This document shows positions 1 to 11,300 of a DNA stretch of 64,000 bases, piece after piece (position 1 is the stretch's first letter; each line of letters begins with the position of its first letter). The position numbers were made by a program, and so were the translations under genes. The stretch lies in the NCBI RefSeq assembly GCF_015832195.1, contig NC_052032.1, positions 9,678,618 to 9,742,617 on the forward strand, given 5' to 3'. This DNA is from Motacilla alba alba. Its lineage: Eukaryota > Chordata > Aves > Passeriformes > Motacillidae. The notes beneath the pieces are model-generated. The model saw only the letters and a list, made by a program, of their open reading frames with translations. It had not been told where the DNA came from and ran no database searches.

Positions 1-515
1 AGCTTTTTATTTAGCTTTTCAGTTAATATTTTGTGGCGCCATTGTGCCTGTAGAATTGAAATTAACAGGATTTAATGTATTTTATATCTGTTCCCTTGTC
101 TGCATCACTCAAGATACAGGAGAGCACAGCCAACTTTCATCATCTGAAGGCACAGATACATTTGCAAATGAGTAACTTCTCTGACTGCAACTCAGGGCTA
201 GTTAACAGCCCAGCTGATTAAAACCTTTCACTACATGCAATGTCTTCAACTTCCGGAGCACAGAGTTGAAATACCTGCTTACTAAACACTGAATTAATAA
301 GGGCTCCTAGTTTCAGGCAGGGGAGGCAGCATTCATAGTTTTGCTGTAAAACTCTTCATATTAATCCCCTGAAGTTGACTTGATCAACAAATGAGAAATC
401 TGGAAAAAGTTTTTGAACTTCTTTGGTGTTGCAGCTAAGTCACTTAATTCTTATCACAGGCAAACAATACTGTTAAATACTCAAGTGGCATTTCAATGCC
501 TTTGTGCCATCCTAC

Positions 516-697
516 CTTTCCATTGATTTTTTCCTGAAGCTCTTTCTGCTTCTGCTGATCAGCCTCGTCATCCAAGTGAGACCTGCAGGTCATGGACAGC
601 TTCTTAATGAGCCTCTCCATCTCCCTGCGCTGCTCCTGCCGCTGCTCCGTCTCCAGCTGCTTAAATCTCCGCCAGTCATTGATCACTCCCTTGGGAC
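516..697 (-). CDS. PDCL: PDCL coding exon 2 (residues 57-117)
   Basis: Acceptor CAG before 697 and donor GTAGGA after 516. It encodes GPKGVINDWRRFKQLE and a long charged helix ending in EKINGK. Length 182 completes the codon left open by exon 1. Bases 1-515 are the following intron and show no further coding match. Confidence 0.95.
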
Positions 698-1476
698 CTG
701 GAATTAAGTGTGGAGCCATTCCGGGGAAAAAAGACAATACAATTTTACCTACCGTTTACAACCAAGGAATAATTTGTAAATCAGTAAAACAGTGATCCGG
801 CCATGAATGTTTTTGTAACTATGCAAACATTGAAATAAGTAATTTGCCATTTGCATGTCCCTGAGTTTCTATATTTTTTTTAATAAGAAGGCTATAATTT
901 ATTTAACTAGGCTACTCTTGTAATGGTCCCAATGATTGATGTCTGTGCTCTTGAAATAGAACCACCAGCCCACAAGAGTTCCCCTATTGTTAGCATGGCT
1001 TTCATCAGAACAAAAATAATCACATATTATCATCCAAATTGTACAAATCAGCCCTGTCTCAGCTTTCTATCCAAAACCCGACTGCCTCAGATATGATGCT
1101 GAATTTGAATTCTCTCATAGGAAAAGTCAAATATTAAAAAAGAACCGCTATTAAAAATAAGGTTAGATAACAGCCAGGAATTGATCACCCTCTGACTCAA
1201 ATATTCATAAACCCAGGAATTTCATTTCAAAAAAGAGTTTTAGAAGAACACACAAAACTTCCAATCATCAAGGGATTTAGAAAAGAAGTACATTGATATG
1301 ATGATACCTGTGTTGACAGCGCTGCCATCGCTGCTGAGCTCCACCTCGCCCACACTTTCAGGAATGCTTCTCTCCCCTTCTTTATCCTCCTTCTCACTGT
1401 CTTCATCCTCACCCTCACTGCTGCTGTAATAATACTGCAGCTTCTCACCAAGCAGTTTATCATCCGCAGTAGTCAT
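516..1476 (-). CDS. PDCL: Phosducin-like protein PDCL, N-terminal part (2 coding exons, gene runs off left edge)
   Basis: PDCL (PhLP1) is a cytosolic co-chaperone that works with the CCT/TRiC chaperonin to fold G-protein beta subunits and assemble them with gamma. The two exons (1308-1476 and 516-697) join in frame to the first 117 residues. Visible features are the start MTTADDKLLGEKLQ, an acidic serine-rich stretch (YYYSSSEGEDED) of the kind phosphorylated by CK2 in PhLP1, and the phosducin signature GPKGVINDWRRFK, which forms the G-beta-gamma binding helix. A charged helix follows. The thioredoxin-like domain is missing because the next exon lies before position 1. The start is the first ATG after a splice acceptor at 1483-1484. 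Splicing is AG/GT throughout with phases 1 and 0. The gene follows RC3H2 on the same strand, as in human. Confidence 0.95.
1308..1476 (-). CDS. PDCL: PDCL coding exon 1 (residues 1-56 plus one base)
   Basis: ATG at 1476, an acidic N-terminus, and a GT donor at 1307-1306 after ACAG. The exon appears to begin at 1482 after TTTTTAG, leaving a 6-base leader, so a noncoding exon must lie upstream. Confidence 0.93.
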
Positions 1477-1783
1477 TATGCTCTAAAAATAAAGTAACAA
1501 AAGAGAGGAAGCATTTCTGATCAAACACGCATCACAATGGTCCTTGATTTCCTCAGGGCAGTTTCTAATCCCAGGAGAACACAGCCCACTCTCAAACAGC
1601 CCTCGATGCAGTCAGTCACCTGGGTTAATTCTTAAGCCACAATTTAAAACTCAATTTGAAACCTCAGAGCCTCGATGGACAGCTTCATCAGGCCGATTCC
1701 CAGCTACTATTACTTGCATTATTTAACAATTTATTTGAGCTGAAAAACTATCAATGTAATTAAGCAAAATAAAGTGTTCTGAC

Positions 1784-1827
1784 CTGTATTCCTTGCCAGC
1801 CTTTCAGAGACGAGCTTCTACCAAGAC
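1784..1827 (-). other. PDCL: Candidate 44-nt noncoding 5'UTR exon of PDCL
   Basis: On the minus strand a good polypyrimidine acceptor (TTTCTTCTTCCAG) precedes 1827 and a CAG|GTCAG donor follows 1784. It lies between the CpG island and the first coding exon, where a leader exon is required. Only splice-site quality and position support it. Confidence 0.4.
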
Positions 1828-1920
1828 CTGGAAGAAGAAATTTTAATCAGGTAGCTGATGTGGGCTCACGCTCGATGGTGCAGGGGTCTCGCAGCCAGCC
1901 CAGGCCGTGTGTGTGACACA

Positions 1921-2046
1921 GCCCGGCTCCCGGTTTCCCTGCCCGCGGACCCAGCCCGGCTCCCGGGATTCCTGCCCGCGGACCCAGCCCGGCTCCCGGT
2001 TTCCCTGCCCGCGGACCCAGCCCGGCTCCGGTGTTCCTGCCGGACG
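1921..2046. repeat. 33-bp tandem repeat, about 3.8 copies
   Basis: Three full 33-bp copies (1921-1953, 1954-1986, 1987-2019) begin with GCCCGGCTCC and end with GCCCGCGGACCCA. A diverged partial fourth copy runs to about 2046. Copies 1 and 3 are identical and copy 2 differs at three or four bases in the middle. Confidence 0.95.
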
Positions 2047-2430
2047 CCGCAGGCTCCGCGGGAGCTAACCCCAGATTCAGCCGATTACAGCGCCAGATGG
2101 CCCGGGATTACCGGGACCGCCCCGCAGCGGGGCCGGGCCTGGGGCGGGACCTGGGGTCGGTCGGGGCCGGTGATGCCCGCGGGCCCCGAGCGAAGCGGCT
2201 CAGCTCCCCGCGCCCTCCCCGGGTCCCGCCGCCGCCCCTCGCCCGCCCGGGATTCCGCGGGGCCCGGGAGCACCGGCCCGAGCGGCGCTTCCCGAGCGGA
2301 GCGAAGCGGCCCCGCCGCCCCGGCCCGGGCCCGCTGCCGCCGCCGCACCGCTCCCGCCGCCTTCCGGGGCTGCTGCGCGGGGCACGGCGGGAAGGAGGCG
2401 GCCGGGGGAGGAGCCGGGCCCGGCCCCGCT

Positions 2431-2865
2431 GCAGGACCGCCCGCCCCGGCAACGGCACCGGCACCGGCACGGCGGGACCGCCCGCCCGCGAACGGTACCG
2501 GCACCGGCACAGCGGGACCGCCCGGCCCCGGAACGGCACCGGTACCGGACCAGCACGGCGGGACCGCCCGCCCCGGGAACGGCACCGGCACGGCGGGACC
2601 GCCCGCCCCCGGAACGGCACCGGCACGGCGGGACCGCCCGTCCAGGGAGCGGCACCGGCACCGGCACGGCGGGAACGCCCGCCCCGGGAACGGCACCGGC
2701 ACAGCGGGACCGCCCGCCCCGGGAACGGCACCGGCAGCGGCACGGCGGAACCGCCCGTCCAGGGAGCGGCACCGGCACCGGCTCGGCGGGACCGCCCGGC
2801 CCGGGAACGGCACCGGCACCGGCACGGCGGGACCGCCCGCCCCCGGAACGGAACCGGCACCGGCC
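2431..2865. repeat. GC-rich minisatellite, about 11 units of ~40 bp
   Basis: Units share the core GCGGGACCGCCCG followed by CCCCGGGAACGGCACCGGCAC. Cores start near 2431, 2471, 2511, 2557, 2591, 2627, 2667, 2702, 2742, 2783 and 2824, giving spacings of 34-46 bp, mostly 40-41. Length changes come mainly from one or two extra GGCACC hexamers. The array produces long open frames on both strands that are compositional artefacts. Confidence 0.95.
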
Positions 2866-2983
2866 GGGCCCCCGGTCCCGTTCCCCCCAGCCCGGAGTGG
2901 CTCCGTTCCCTCCGCCCCCCCCCCCCCCGGAGCTCCCCAGCCCCCGGTGACGACAAACAGCCCGTTAAGGTGGACAAATAATT

Positions 2984-2989
2984 TTTATT
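2984..2989 (-). terminator. RC3H2: Distal poly(A) signal of RC3H2
   Basis: TTTATT on the plus strand reads AATAAA on the minus strand. It is the last such signal before the GC-rich PDCL island. Cleavage would fall near 2955-2975, leaving almost no gap to the PDCL promoter. Confidence 0.6.
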
Positions 2990-5020
2990 CGTGCATGCAA
3001 ATACATGTCAATACTGCAAACTTCTTCCATCGAGTCTCTCAAACACCGAACCGGGATGCTCTATCCGTGCCCAGCCAAAGCTACAACCTCTGCACGTCAG
3101 TGCTACAGCGACACACGGGCCCCGCCGGGGCCCCCCTACTCTAACACGAAGGGAAACATTACCATTGGGAATCAAAACCGAAATAAACGGAATAGAATTT
3201 ACTCCCCCATATATCCCCATTTCATTTTACAGATTTTTTTTTTTCTTTAAATTATAGTTTTAAATAGAAGCTGAGAATGCGCCATAAAAATGAGCATTAA
3301 ATCCATCGTAGCGATGGTGCCTGCTTTATACATGATGGGTGTACACCATCTTTTATTTCATTTACATTTCAATCGAACAATAGATTTGCAAAGAAAATGT
3401 CTAATACAGACGTAAAAATATTCACACTAGAGCTTCACAATCGGTTGTACAATTGACAAACAGGCCTCTTTTCCCAAACTTTCCAGCTAAGCAAATTTAT
3501 AAAATGTAATCAATGCAACAAGAAAAAAAAATTTTCTTTAAAACTTCCAGGGAAAAGAATACGCAGTAAACAGTATCAATGCGACAGCAGATGCTGCAAG
3601 CTAACCACAATACTTCGGAGTGGCTGTACAGTGGGTATGTGCAGTACAAATCAAAGCCACGTGTGTTGTATCACAACTACTGTATAATGTACTTGTTTGC
3701 CCAGCTAAGAAAACGCATGCATTCCCATGCCTTGGGTAACGGAGATCTACTCTGGAGAAATCCATGGGCTATGTGCAAATGACCTTGGCTTTTGGCAGTA
3801 AGAAACGCAGCCAGGCTCTGCTTTATTTCAGCTTTTACAGCAGAATCTTGAGTGATTAAAAGCTTCCACAAGCATCCTTAAATAAATGGGGTGTAGAATT
3901 ATGTTTGGGCATCGGGCACTCAGATTATTCAGATTTGTTTCATTTCATCAGTGACAGTTTTGGGGTTTCTTCCCACCCTTGTCCTGCTCTCTTGCCAGCA
4001 AAGAGATGCAGGGGGATGACGACTGCCAAAGTCAGCTGTTCATTTATACTGGGAAATTGGGTCATTTAAAAAAAGCACATTTATTGTGTTCTGCTTGCAG
4101 AAGAGGTCCCTCAATGAGAGGGAACTTCCTAACAAAGGGATTAAACTACAACATAAAAATGGACTTTTACATCCTACAGATCATCTGATCATTTCTCATT
4201 TTGCTACACTCTCAAATTCAACACCTTCCTTTAATACCAGTCTAATAATGAAAAGTCTGTTCACAAATATGATCAAGGAGCTGCTGGCATACAGTGTTTA
4301 TGTACAGCAACAGGTACAACTTGACAACTTGTGCTTTAAAAAAGCAAACAAAACCAATGTTTGGAACTATTCTGAGTTTAGATTGAGTTATTTTAAGCGT
4401 TCTTTCCTCAGCTGTTTCTGACCACTGTGCATTATTTTGTACCTCATCCAGCCTAGTACACTATTATACAAGAACAGCATTCAGCTCTTGAGTACAGGAG
4501 AAATTAAAATTTCAATTGAGTTATCAAAGCACTAAAACCTTCCAAATTAGACTTCTACAAAGAGCTTAATTAAGAGCTTATTTAACATAATCAGCTGTGT
4601 GCAACTGTTTTCTTTTTCCTAAATCAAATGCCAAACTTTAGTGTCCCTGTACTAGACTACCAAGAACCAACGCCAGTTTGCTTTGCAAAGAGTCTAACCT
4701 TGCCTTTGAAGGGTCTAGTATACATTCTACAATGCAAAATCTGCATAAACACTAAGATTCATTTCTTGTCACCTGTTTACAGGAACAAAATATCAGTAGC
4801 AGGGCAATCACTCTGCTCTAAGTATATGTTAAGAATGTACAGATAGTTACTTTCTCACACAAGCATTCTCCCAGCACAAGCATTAGTCTCTTTTAAGACC
4901 TATGTGGGAAATGAGGCAAACCAAGGAATGAATCCAGGTAGTGAGGCAACACAATTAACTTAGATACTGATAATTCCTGTCTCTCTTGCATGTGAAATCC
5001 CTGCTGTACCCCTAATGGGG

Positions 5021-5069
5021 AAAAAAAAAAAACAAAAACAAACCAAAACCAAACCAAACCAACCCAAAA
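5021..5069. repeat. A-rich (CAAAA/CCAAA)n simple repeat
   Basis: A run of twelve A's followed by AACAAAAACAAACC and CCAAA units. In the RC3H2 transcript it reads as a GGTTT/T-rich tract within the 3'UTR. Confidence 0.85.
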
Positions 5070-8017
5070 TGCTTGTCCAAGCAAAGCAAAAGAGCCAATC
5101 TCTTTCCCCGATCTGCTCCGGGCCTTCTTTTCTGACAGCACAGTAAATTAGGCCAAAACCTACATGGGCATCACTGCTATTGACACACAAAGGTAAGTCA
5201 CTCTCAGTGTCAGAAAATAAGCCCTTCCATAGCCCAAAGGCACCTGATTTACAATTAACAAATGAATACATACTTGTTTGTAAAGGGTCAAGGGCTGAAA
5301 TTTCAACAAAGAAGGAAGCCAGAGCCAGGTGTTCCCACCTGCAGCTTCTTCTCCCTGTCAGGGCACTGGAGGGCATTAGTTTGGTGGCGAAAACCACACA
5401 GTCAGTGTTAAAACCGTAAGACAAAGCTGACACGCTGTTAAACCCTCAAATAATTCTTTTGCCTGTCATTTTAGGTTAAAAATTCAACTAGAAAACTCTA
5501 GCCTCAGTTGAGAGCCAACTTTCCACATGAAGTGTATGGTCATCCTAGAGAACTGCTCTATCACGGGACCTCCTGCTGCAGACAAAGAGTCTAGAGATAC
5601 ACTTGTTCTTAAATATGCCAAGACCTTGGCAGGAATATGTCAGGCTTATTTCACTGGACAAACAGGCAAATGTGTGTAAGCAGCTTATCCCAACCCCCTC
5701 CAGCAGAGCACAACCAAGTTTTTAAAATTGCCATTTTAAAATTAAAAAGTTAAGGTAAATACACAATCAATTTATGTAGTATATATTCACCCTCAGATCA
5801 TGCTGAAGATGTTCTGTGGAGTTCTGGTGCACAGAGGGCTCTTTCCCTGAGGGCAAATAAGGACTTCTCAAACCTTTATATTTTCTCTATTTTTGTAACA
5901 AAATAGCAATTTAAAATTTAAAAATCTTTTAAAAAAATTACATCACCTTCAACATGGAAGATCTCACTGTTTAAATATCCATGAAAGAGACATACTTGTT
6001 TGCATATCTGTTTTGGAATTACATTGTACAGCAAATAATAGTATCTCAGAAGCATTTCAAAAGTAATATAAATTCATATTTACAGAATGGTCTTGGTATA
6101 AAATATACAACAATCATATTTATGTCTAACATTCTAAGTTAAAGTTAACATCGATAGGAAATAAGTTAAGGTGACAAAGGTGGTCTGGTTCTTGTATCCA
6201 TTCACTTCACGCAGCGAGTGAAAGAAGCGTCAGTCTAACCCTAGAGTGAGGTGGCACTGGCTGGAGAAGGTACAGCAACAGCCAAAGGAAACTAAGAAAA
6301 GACTACTTGACTGTTTTTCTACATACATTCCTTGACACTGGAGTATTAAATAGATGTGTAAGATCTTCCATACTGACACCAGAATATCAAAACTAACCCT
6401 TGGATTTGCAGGTATATTTACAACATAATTATTTCATGGACAGGTTCGTTAGGAGAGATATCAAACACCAATATTTACTTAGTCTAATCAGTAACCCTCA
6501 GGGAAACGCCAACCCCCACCCCCCAGAAGCGTGCACAAAACAGTTATCAAAATCTTACCCGACCACATAGCTGTGATTTTGTAAAATAACAACTCAGACG
6601 ACCAGTAACATGATCCTCTTTAAGCATTTTGCTAGCAGGAAAAGCCCTTACATGCAGTACACCTGGTGAAAGATCAGCTTGGCTTAAAATATTCCAGTAC
6701 AATTTTCAGAGTAAACAACTTCACAGAAGTTAATAAAAACATAAAAAAAATGTAAAACTTGTCACAAAGAAAAGTAAGAGGACAAACAAGAAGATAGTAA
6801 TCATCAGGAAGGAGAGTCCTGCTTTCTTAAAAGAAAAGTGGATTTTTAAGCTTTTCAAAAAAAATATGCCCAGGGCTCTAGTTCATGTGTATTTATGAAA
6901 ACCAATTTTCAGTTGACATGTCTAACATGATTCTCAGTCACCTCTTAACAGGGCATAAATTCATACAGTTTTCAGCACTCTGAAGGTCAGATAATGCTAT
7001 CTCATTGTATTTTCAAGGTCTTTGAAAATAAGTTGCCACTGAATAAACAAAAATTAAACCTGAATACAAGATTATGATTAACAACATTTAACAAAGGTAA
7101 TTACAACCACCTTAAATTCCCGATACTTAGTTTAAATTAAAACAAAACAGTACAAAAAACAGCAATACCATCTTGTTAGTCAGTGCAAACACTAGATACA
7201 GGGTTTTCAAAGGAAAGCCAAGAGCACCTGATACTTTTTGCCAAGTCATCTGGATCCTATAATCTCCAAGTTGAGAACTATTAACGAAAAAAAGAAAAAT
7301 AAGAAAAAAAACCCCAAATTGCTGTTACATTAGTGCATAACCTCTCAAAATCGTTGAAAATTGTTTCATGTGTAGCTTGGGGAAATCAACACCTAGTACA
7401 TTAGCTGGAGGACTTAGGCACTTGATTTACTTCTGATAACTTTACTTGGACAAGTAGCCTGTGTATGTGTACCTACAGTACTAAAGCATAAACTGGGGAA
7501 TGGAAACCAAAAGCTGCAGCAAAGCACTGCCCCACAGACCTGCAAATAACACAGCAGTGCAAAGCTAATGGTGTGTTAACCCTGTAAAAGCCTCAAGTCC
7601 AAATCTCCACCTCTCAGTCTTCCAACAGGAAACAAGACTCCATGCAAAGTTCCACAACTAAAGAAAAAGCAGCTGCAACGAGACAAAAGTTCTTCTCTTG
7701 TGAAACAAAATAAGAGACAAATAAGTTAGTCTTCCTTTCACTAGATGTATCATCGTAGGATCCTGCTAGTTTAAATAACTGAGTTGTTAGTTTTCTACAG
7801 AAGCCATTTTCAACAAGAATGGCTCAGATACCGCACCGGATTGCTACAAACTCATAAAAAGCTGCTTTAAGCTTAAGTAAAACAATGTCCAAATTCCATT
7901 CATTTGTGGAAAGTGAACGCCTTACCCTACTAAAGTAAGTTTTTTTTTTCTTCAGAATGCTAATGCGAGAGGGGCTTGAAGTATCAAAGAGTCCACAGGA
8001 AATGCATGACCCCAATA

Positions 8018-8071
8018 TTATTTTTTTTAAAAAAAATATACATTATATAATATATATTATATATATAAAAA
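8018..8071. repeat. AT-rich, partly palindromic (TA)n tract
   Basis: A T-run, an A-run and then TATATAATATATATTATATATATA. It lies just downstream of the RC3H2 stop codon in the 3'UTR and could fold into a hairpin, or may simply be low-complexity DNA. Confidence 0.8.
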
Positions 8072-8124
8072 GCTAGTGTAAATGCTTCCATGGTGTGGTC
8101 ACAAGCTGGAAAGATGAATGCCTT

Positions 8125-8323
8125 TCAGCTGTTAACCATCCTGCCATTTGCAACAGGCTTTAAAAAGTCATTTTTATCCTCAGACATAATGTGAGCAGTT
8201 TTCAAAATGAGGCTGCCAACACTGACTGATGTGCTGATGGGCAGGCAGCTTGCATTGCTAACAGATGTTGTGATCGGCTGACTGAAGCAAGAAGTTACGG
8301 GCAGGATTGTTTTCTGCTCCTCC
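8125..8323 (-). CDS. RC3H2: RC3H2 coding exon 20 (residues 1126-1191 and stop)
   Basis: Acceptor TTTCTCCTCAG. Begins [16 protein letters not shown] and ends [13 protein letters not shown] with TGA at 8127-8125. Matches the conserved Roquin-2 C-terminus. Confidence 0.95.
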
Positions 8324-11300
8324 CTGAGGAGAAAAATAAGTTACACAAATATTAAACAAGGACATGCACAAGTATCCGGAACTGAATTGTGTGCATTAAA
8401 TAAATACTGACAAACTCATTTTTAGCAACAGGCTAAACGTCTTCCTCTGGAATGGTACGCTCGAGATGTTAAAGTAGTCTGCCTCATGTTCAAAGGCTGC
8501 TTTACTCCTCAAAGACTACAGAACATATAAACCTAAAATAGTGTATTTCAAAATCTACCTCTCCATGGAGATTTGTGCAAACAGTCTGCCATTTAACCTT
8601 TTGAAGTTTTTCTTAATTTCTGTTAACTATAAAAATATTCTGCATTTTTTGCTTACTGACTGTGAAAGGTATTTTGAACAGCTGTGACACGTTTCAGTGT
8701 GTACGATTACAACGATGCATACGAACAATGGTACCAGCCTGGGACATTCAGCTTTGTGGCCTAATTCTATTTCTTAACAGGTTCTTCTCACTCCACCATG
8801 TACAAACAATGCAGATGTCTAATCCAAGTCTGAGCAGGTACGTAGTTCATCCTTACACAACCACGCTTCCACTATTCTGATGCTTCTGTTTGTCTAACAC
8901 TGGCAGACACTGCTGTTTTGTCTAACACTCACAGAATCACAAGGTCTTCACCTAAACTTTGTCTCTTCTGTTCCATAGATTCTTTCTGGTGCTGCTTCAG
9001 CAGATGCCCGTTCTCTACTGTTGTTCCATTGAGCAGCTGATCCTCTTGGGAGCTAATCCCTAGCTGTATGTCCAGAATCTCCTGCAAGAGAGGAGGAGAA
9101 AGGCCCATCAACCCTGTCTCTACCAGCTTTACATTTTCCTATTAAGTTCCACCACATTATGCTATTAGAAACAGGAGTCTGGTCATAAAACTCCTTCATT
9201 TTATGTCATACTATTAGAATGTCTACCACATTTCAGTAAAGGAAAAGCCAGTTGCTCCAAGATGGCTGTGACTCACAAGAGCAGTATAAACTGAGCTGTT
9301 TTTAACTTCACTAATATCAACTGCCAGGTGTATGAGTGAGAAGCACAAGACCCCAAGTGCTAAACACGGGAAATGCTGGATGTCATTACTAGGACTAGAA
9401 CCAAAAGGCTTTGCTATCAACATACTAATCTATAAAGCCTAAAAGACCCGGTGACCTCTTAAGACACACAGATTTTTGTACTCACTTCTATCTGTTCCCC
9501 TTGCCCATCAGGTTCGTCCGTATCGAGGGCTGACAGCTCCAATTCAATGTCTCGGTCTGGCTTTGTGTCTGCACAGTCTTCAGGATAATCAGTCTAAAAA
9601 AGAATTAATATGTTCTCTAAAAATCAAGTTGGCTTTCCACTGGCATCACACAACACTGGGGAATTAAAGTGAAAACTGAAGATGCATTTCTAGCACACAA
9701 CATTTCTACAATACAAGAGAGCTAGTCAGCCAAAAATGAACTTCAGGCACAGACAATATAGGATACAAGGCTAAACTGAATCAGAATAAAGTACTGAAAC
9801 AGATAAAATGAATACTGAAGAAATTTGAGTCCATTGACAAAATGTTTACATTTACAACACGTACAAATAGACAAAAACTAATGATAGCATGAAAATGATT
9901 GTTACATTCTTCCCACTCTGTAAATGCATGTTTGGAGCAGCAGCATAGCAGGTGCACCTGCCTAATCTCAGATTGCTACAACAGCGACTTAGCTCGCAAA
10001 CAACATGCTATAAATATTTGGGAATGTTAAAACCAAGTTTCAACTCCTAGTTAAAATTCATGCACTTCTATATGAATACATATAAACACCCTCCAAGATT
10101 TGTTTCATCCCGATTACCCCTTTCTTTACCTCACCATTCCTCAAATCAATTTCCTTGCTTAAAAGGTTTAAGGTAAGACGACTGCCTTCATCTAGAGAAT
10201 TCCACTTCTGCTGCATGGCAAGTGCATTTGCCTCTCTCTGAAGGAGTAAGGAGTTGCTTTTGGCCTATGGAAAGAAACAGCTCAGTTACCAAACACTACA
10301 CCTAAACCATGTGCAGTCAGACAGCTACACTAAGAAAATTTATTTAAAAGCACTTTACTAAAAAAAGTTCTTTTAAATTAAAAAACCCTCATGCTATAAC
10401 AACTGGTCTTACCTGCTGCAATTCAATACTCAGTAGATCTCCAGTGCTGGAATGCTTTCTGTGACCAGACAAATCCGTAACTATGAACCTGTCCCTTTGA
10501 AAGAAAGAAGGCAAAACTAGGAATTAAAAGAAGTTCCCTAAATCAAACACCCCCTAACTTCATTATTCTATCAATGTCAGATTTCTGGACAGAAACTAGA
10601 TGTGATTTAGACAATGTGTTCTTAATCTTCTTCTTCAAGGCACTGTATGAAGCAAACATCCTTATTTTGCACAAGGCTAAGATATGGCAAGAAAACCTGA
10701 AACTACTCAAGATTTTGACATGACAACCTGACAGTACCTGACTCCAGTTCTTTGCTAGGTCTCTCAAGGGATAACTGCTAGTAATTGTGCACTATTAACT
10801 GCATCAAGTATCAAAGGCTACACAAGCTTTAACCTAGTTTTTTCCAAGGCTTTATGCTGGATAGGTAAAAAAGTCTTTTACTTTAAAATTAAGAATGTCT
10901 ATTAATAGACATTCCAGATTCCCCTCACACACAGAGGACTTTGAAGAACTGCAAGCTACAGGAAAAGCTGTGAGCAGAGCTCGGGAAGGAGTCCGTACCG
11001 TTCCGCGTAACGCGCTGAGGAGGCAGAATCTGAGCCATAGGCACTCCATCTCGAGTCTACAGCGTTGACATAAGGGACATAATCTGCAAAAGAATGAAGG
11101 TAGCATTCACTATCTTCTCTGCTCTTCAGTGGGATACACACGTTCTTTAGCTCTTTGCATTTCACAGCTGCAGTAAGCACAAACAGGATGAAATGCTCAC
11201 GGTGTGCATCAATGATGAATTCTTGTCACACAAAGCCTGAAGCTGTACCTGATACACTGATGGGCTTAGTAGCACTTCCTTGGGAAGCAGTGGCCTGGAT

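Larger units (their letters stand above)
1870..2955 (-). promoter_or_regulatory. PDCL: CpG island promoter of PDCL
   Basis: Abruptly GC- and CpG-rich sequence upstream of PDCL on the minus strand, flanked by AT-rich DNA. An ETS-type CTTCCGG lies at 2361-2367. About half of the island is tandem repeat, so the unique promoter core is probably 2040-2430. The exact start site cannot be read from sequence. Confidence 0.7.
2970..8124 (-). other. RC3H2: 3'UTR of RC3H2
   Basis: About 5.1 kb of AT-rich noncoding sequence follows the RC3H2 stop codon on the minus strand, with no convincing open frame. Minus-sense AATAAA copies occur at several places (for example near 3353, 3820 and 4079), so alternative polyadenylation is possible. 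The last one before the CpG island is at 2984-2989. A very long 3'UTR is usual for Roquin genes. Confidence 0.75.

Noticed and set aside
1858..3144. Long open frame (428 codons) on the plus strand, with antisense partners
   Set aside because: Lies in the CpG island and minisatellites. Low-complexity Pro/Arg/Gly/Thr translation open in several frames at once, so it is a compositional artefact.
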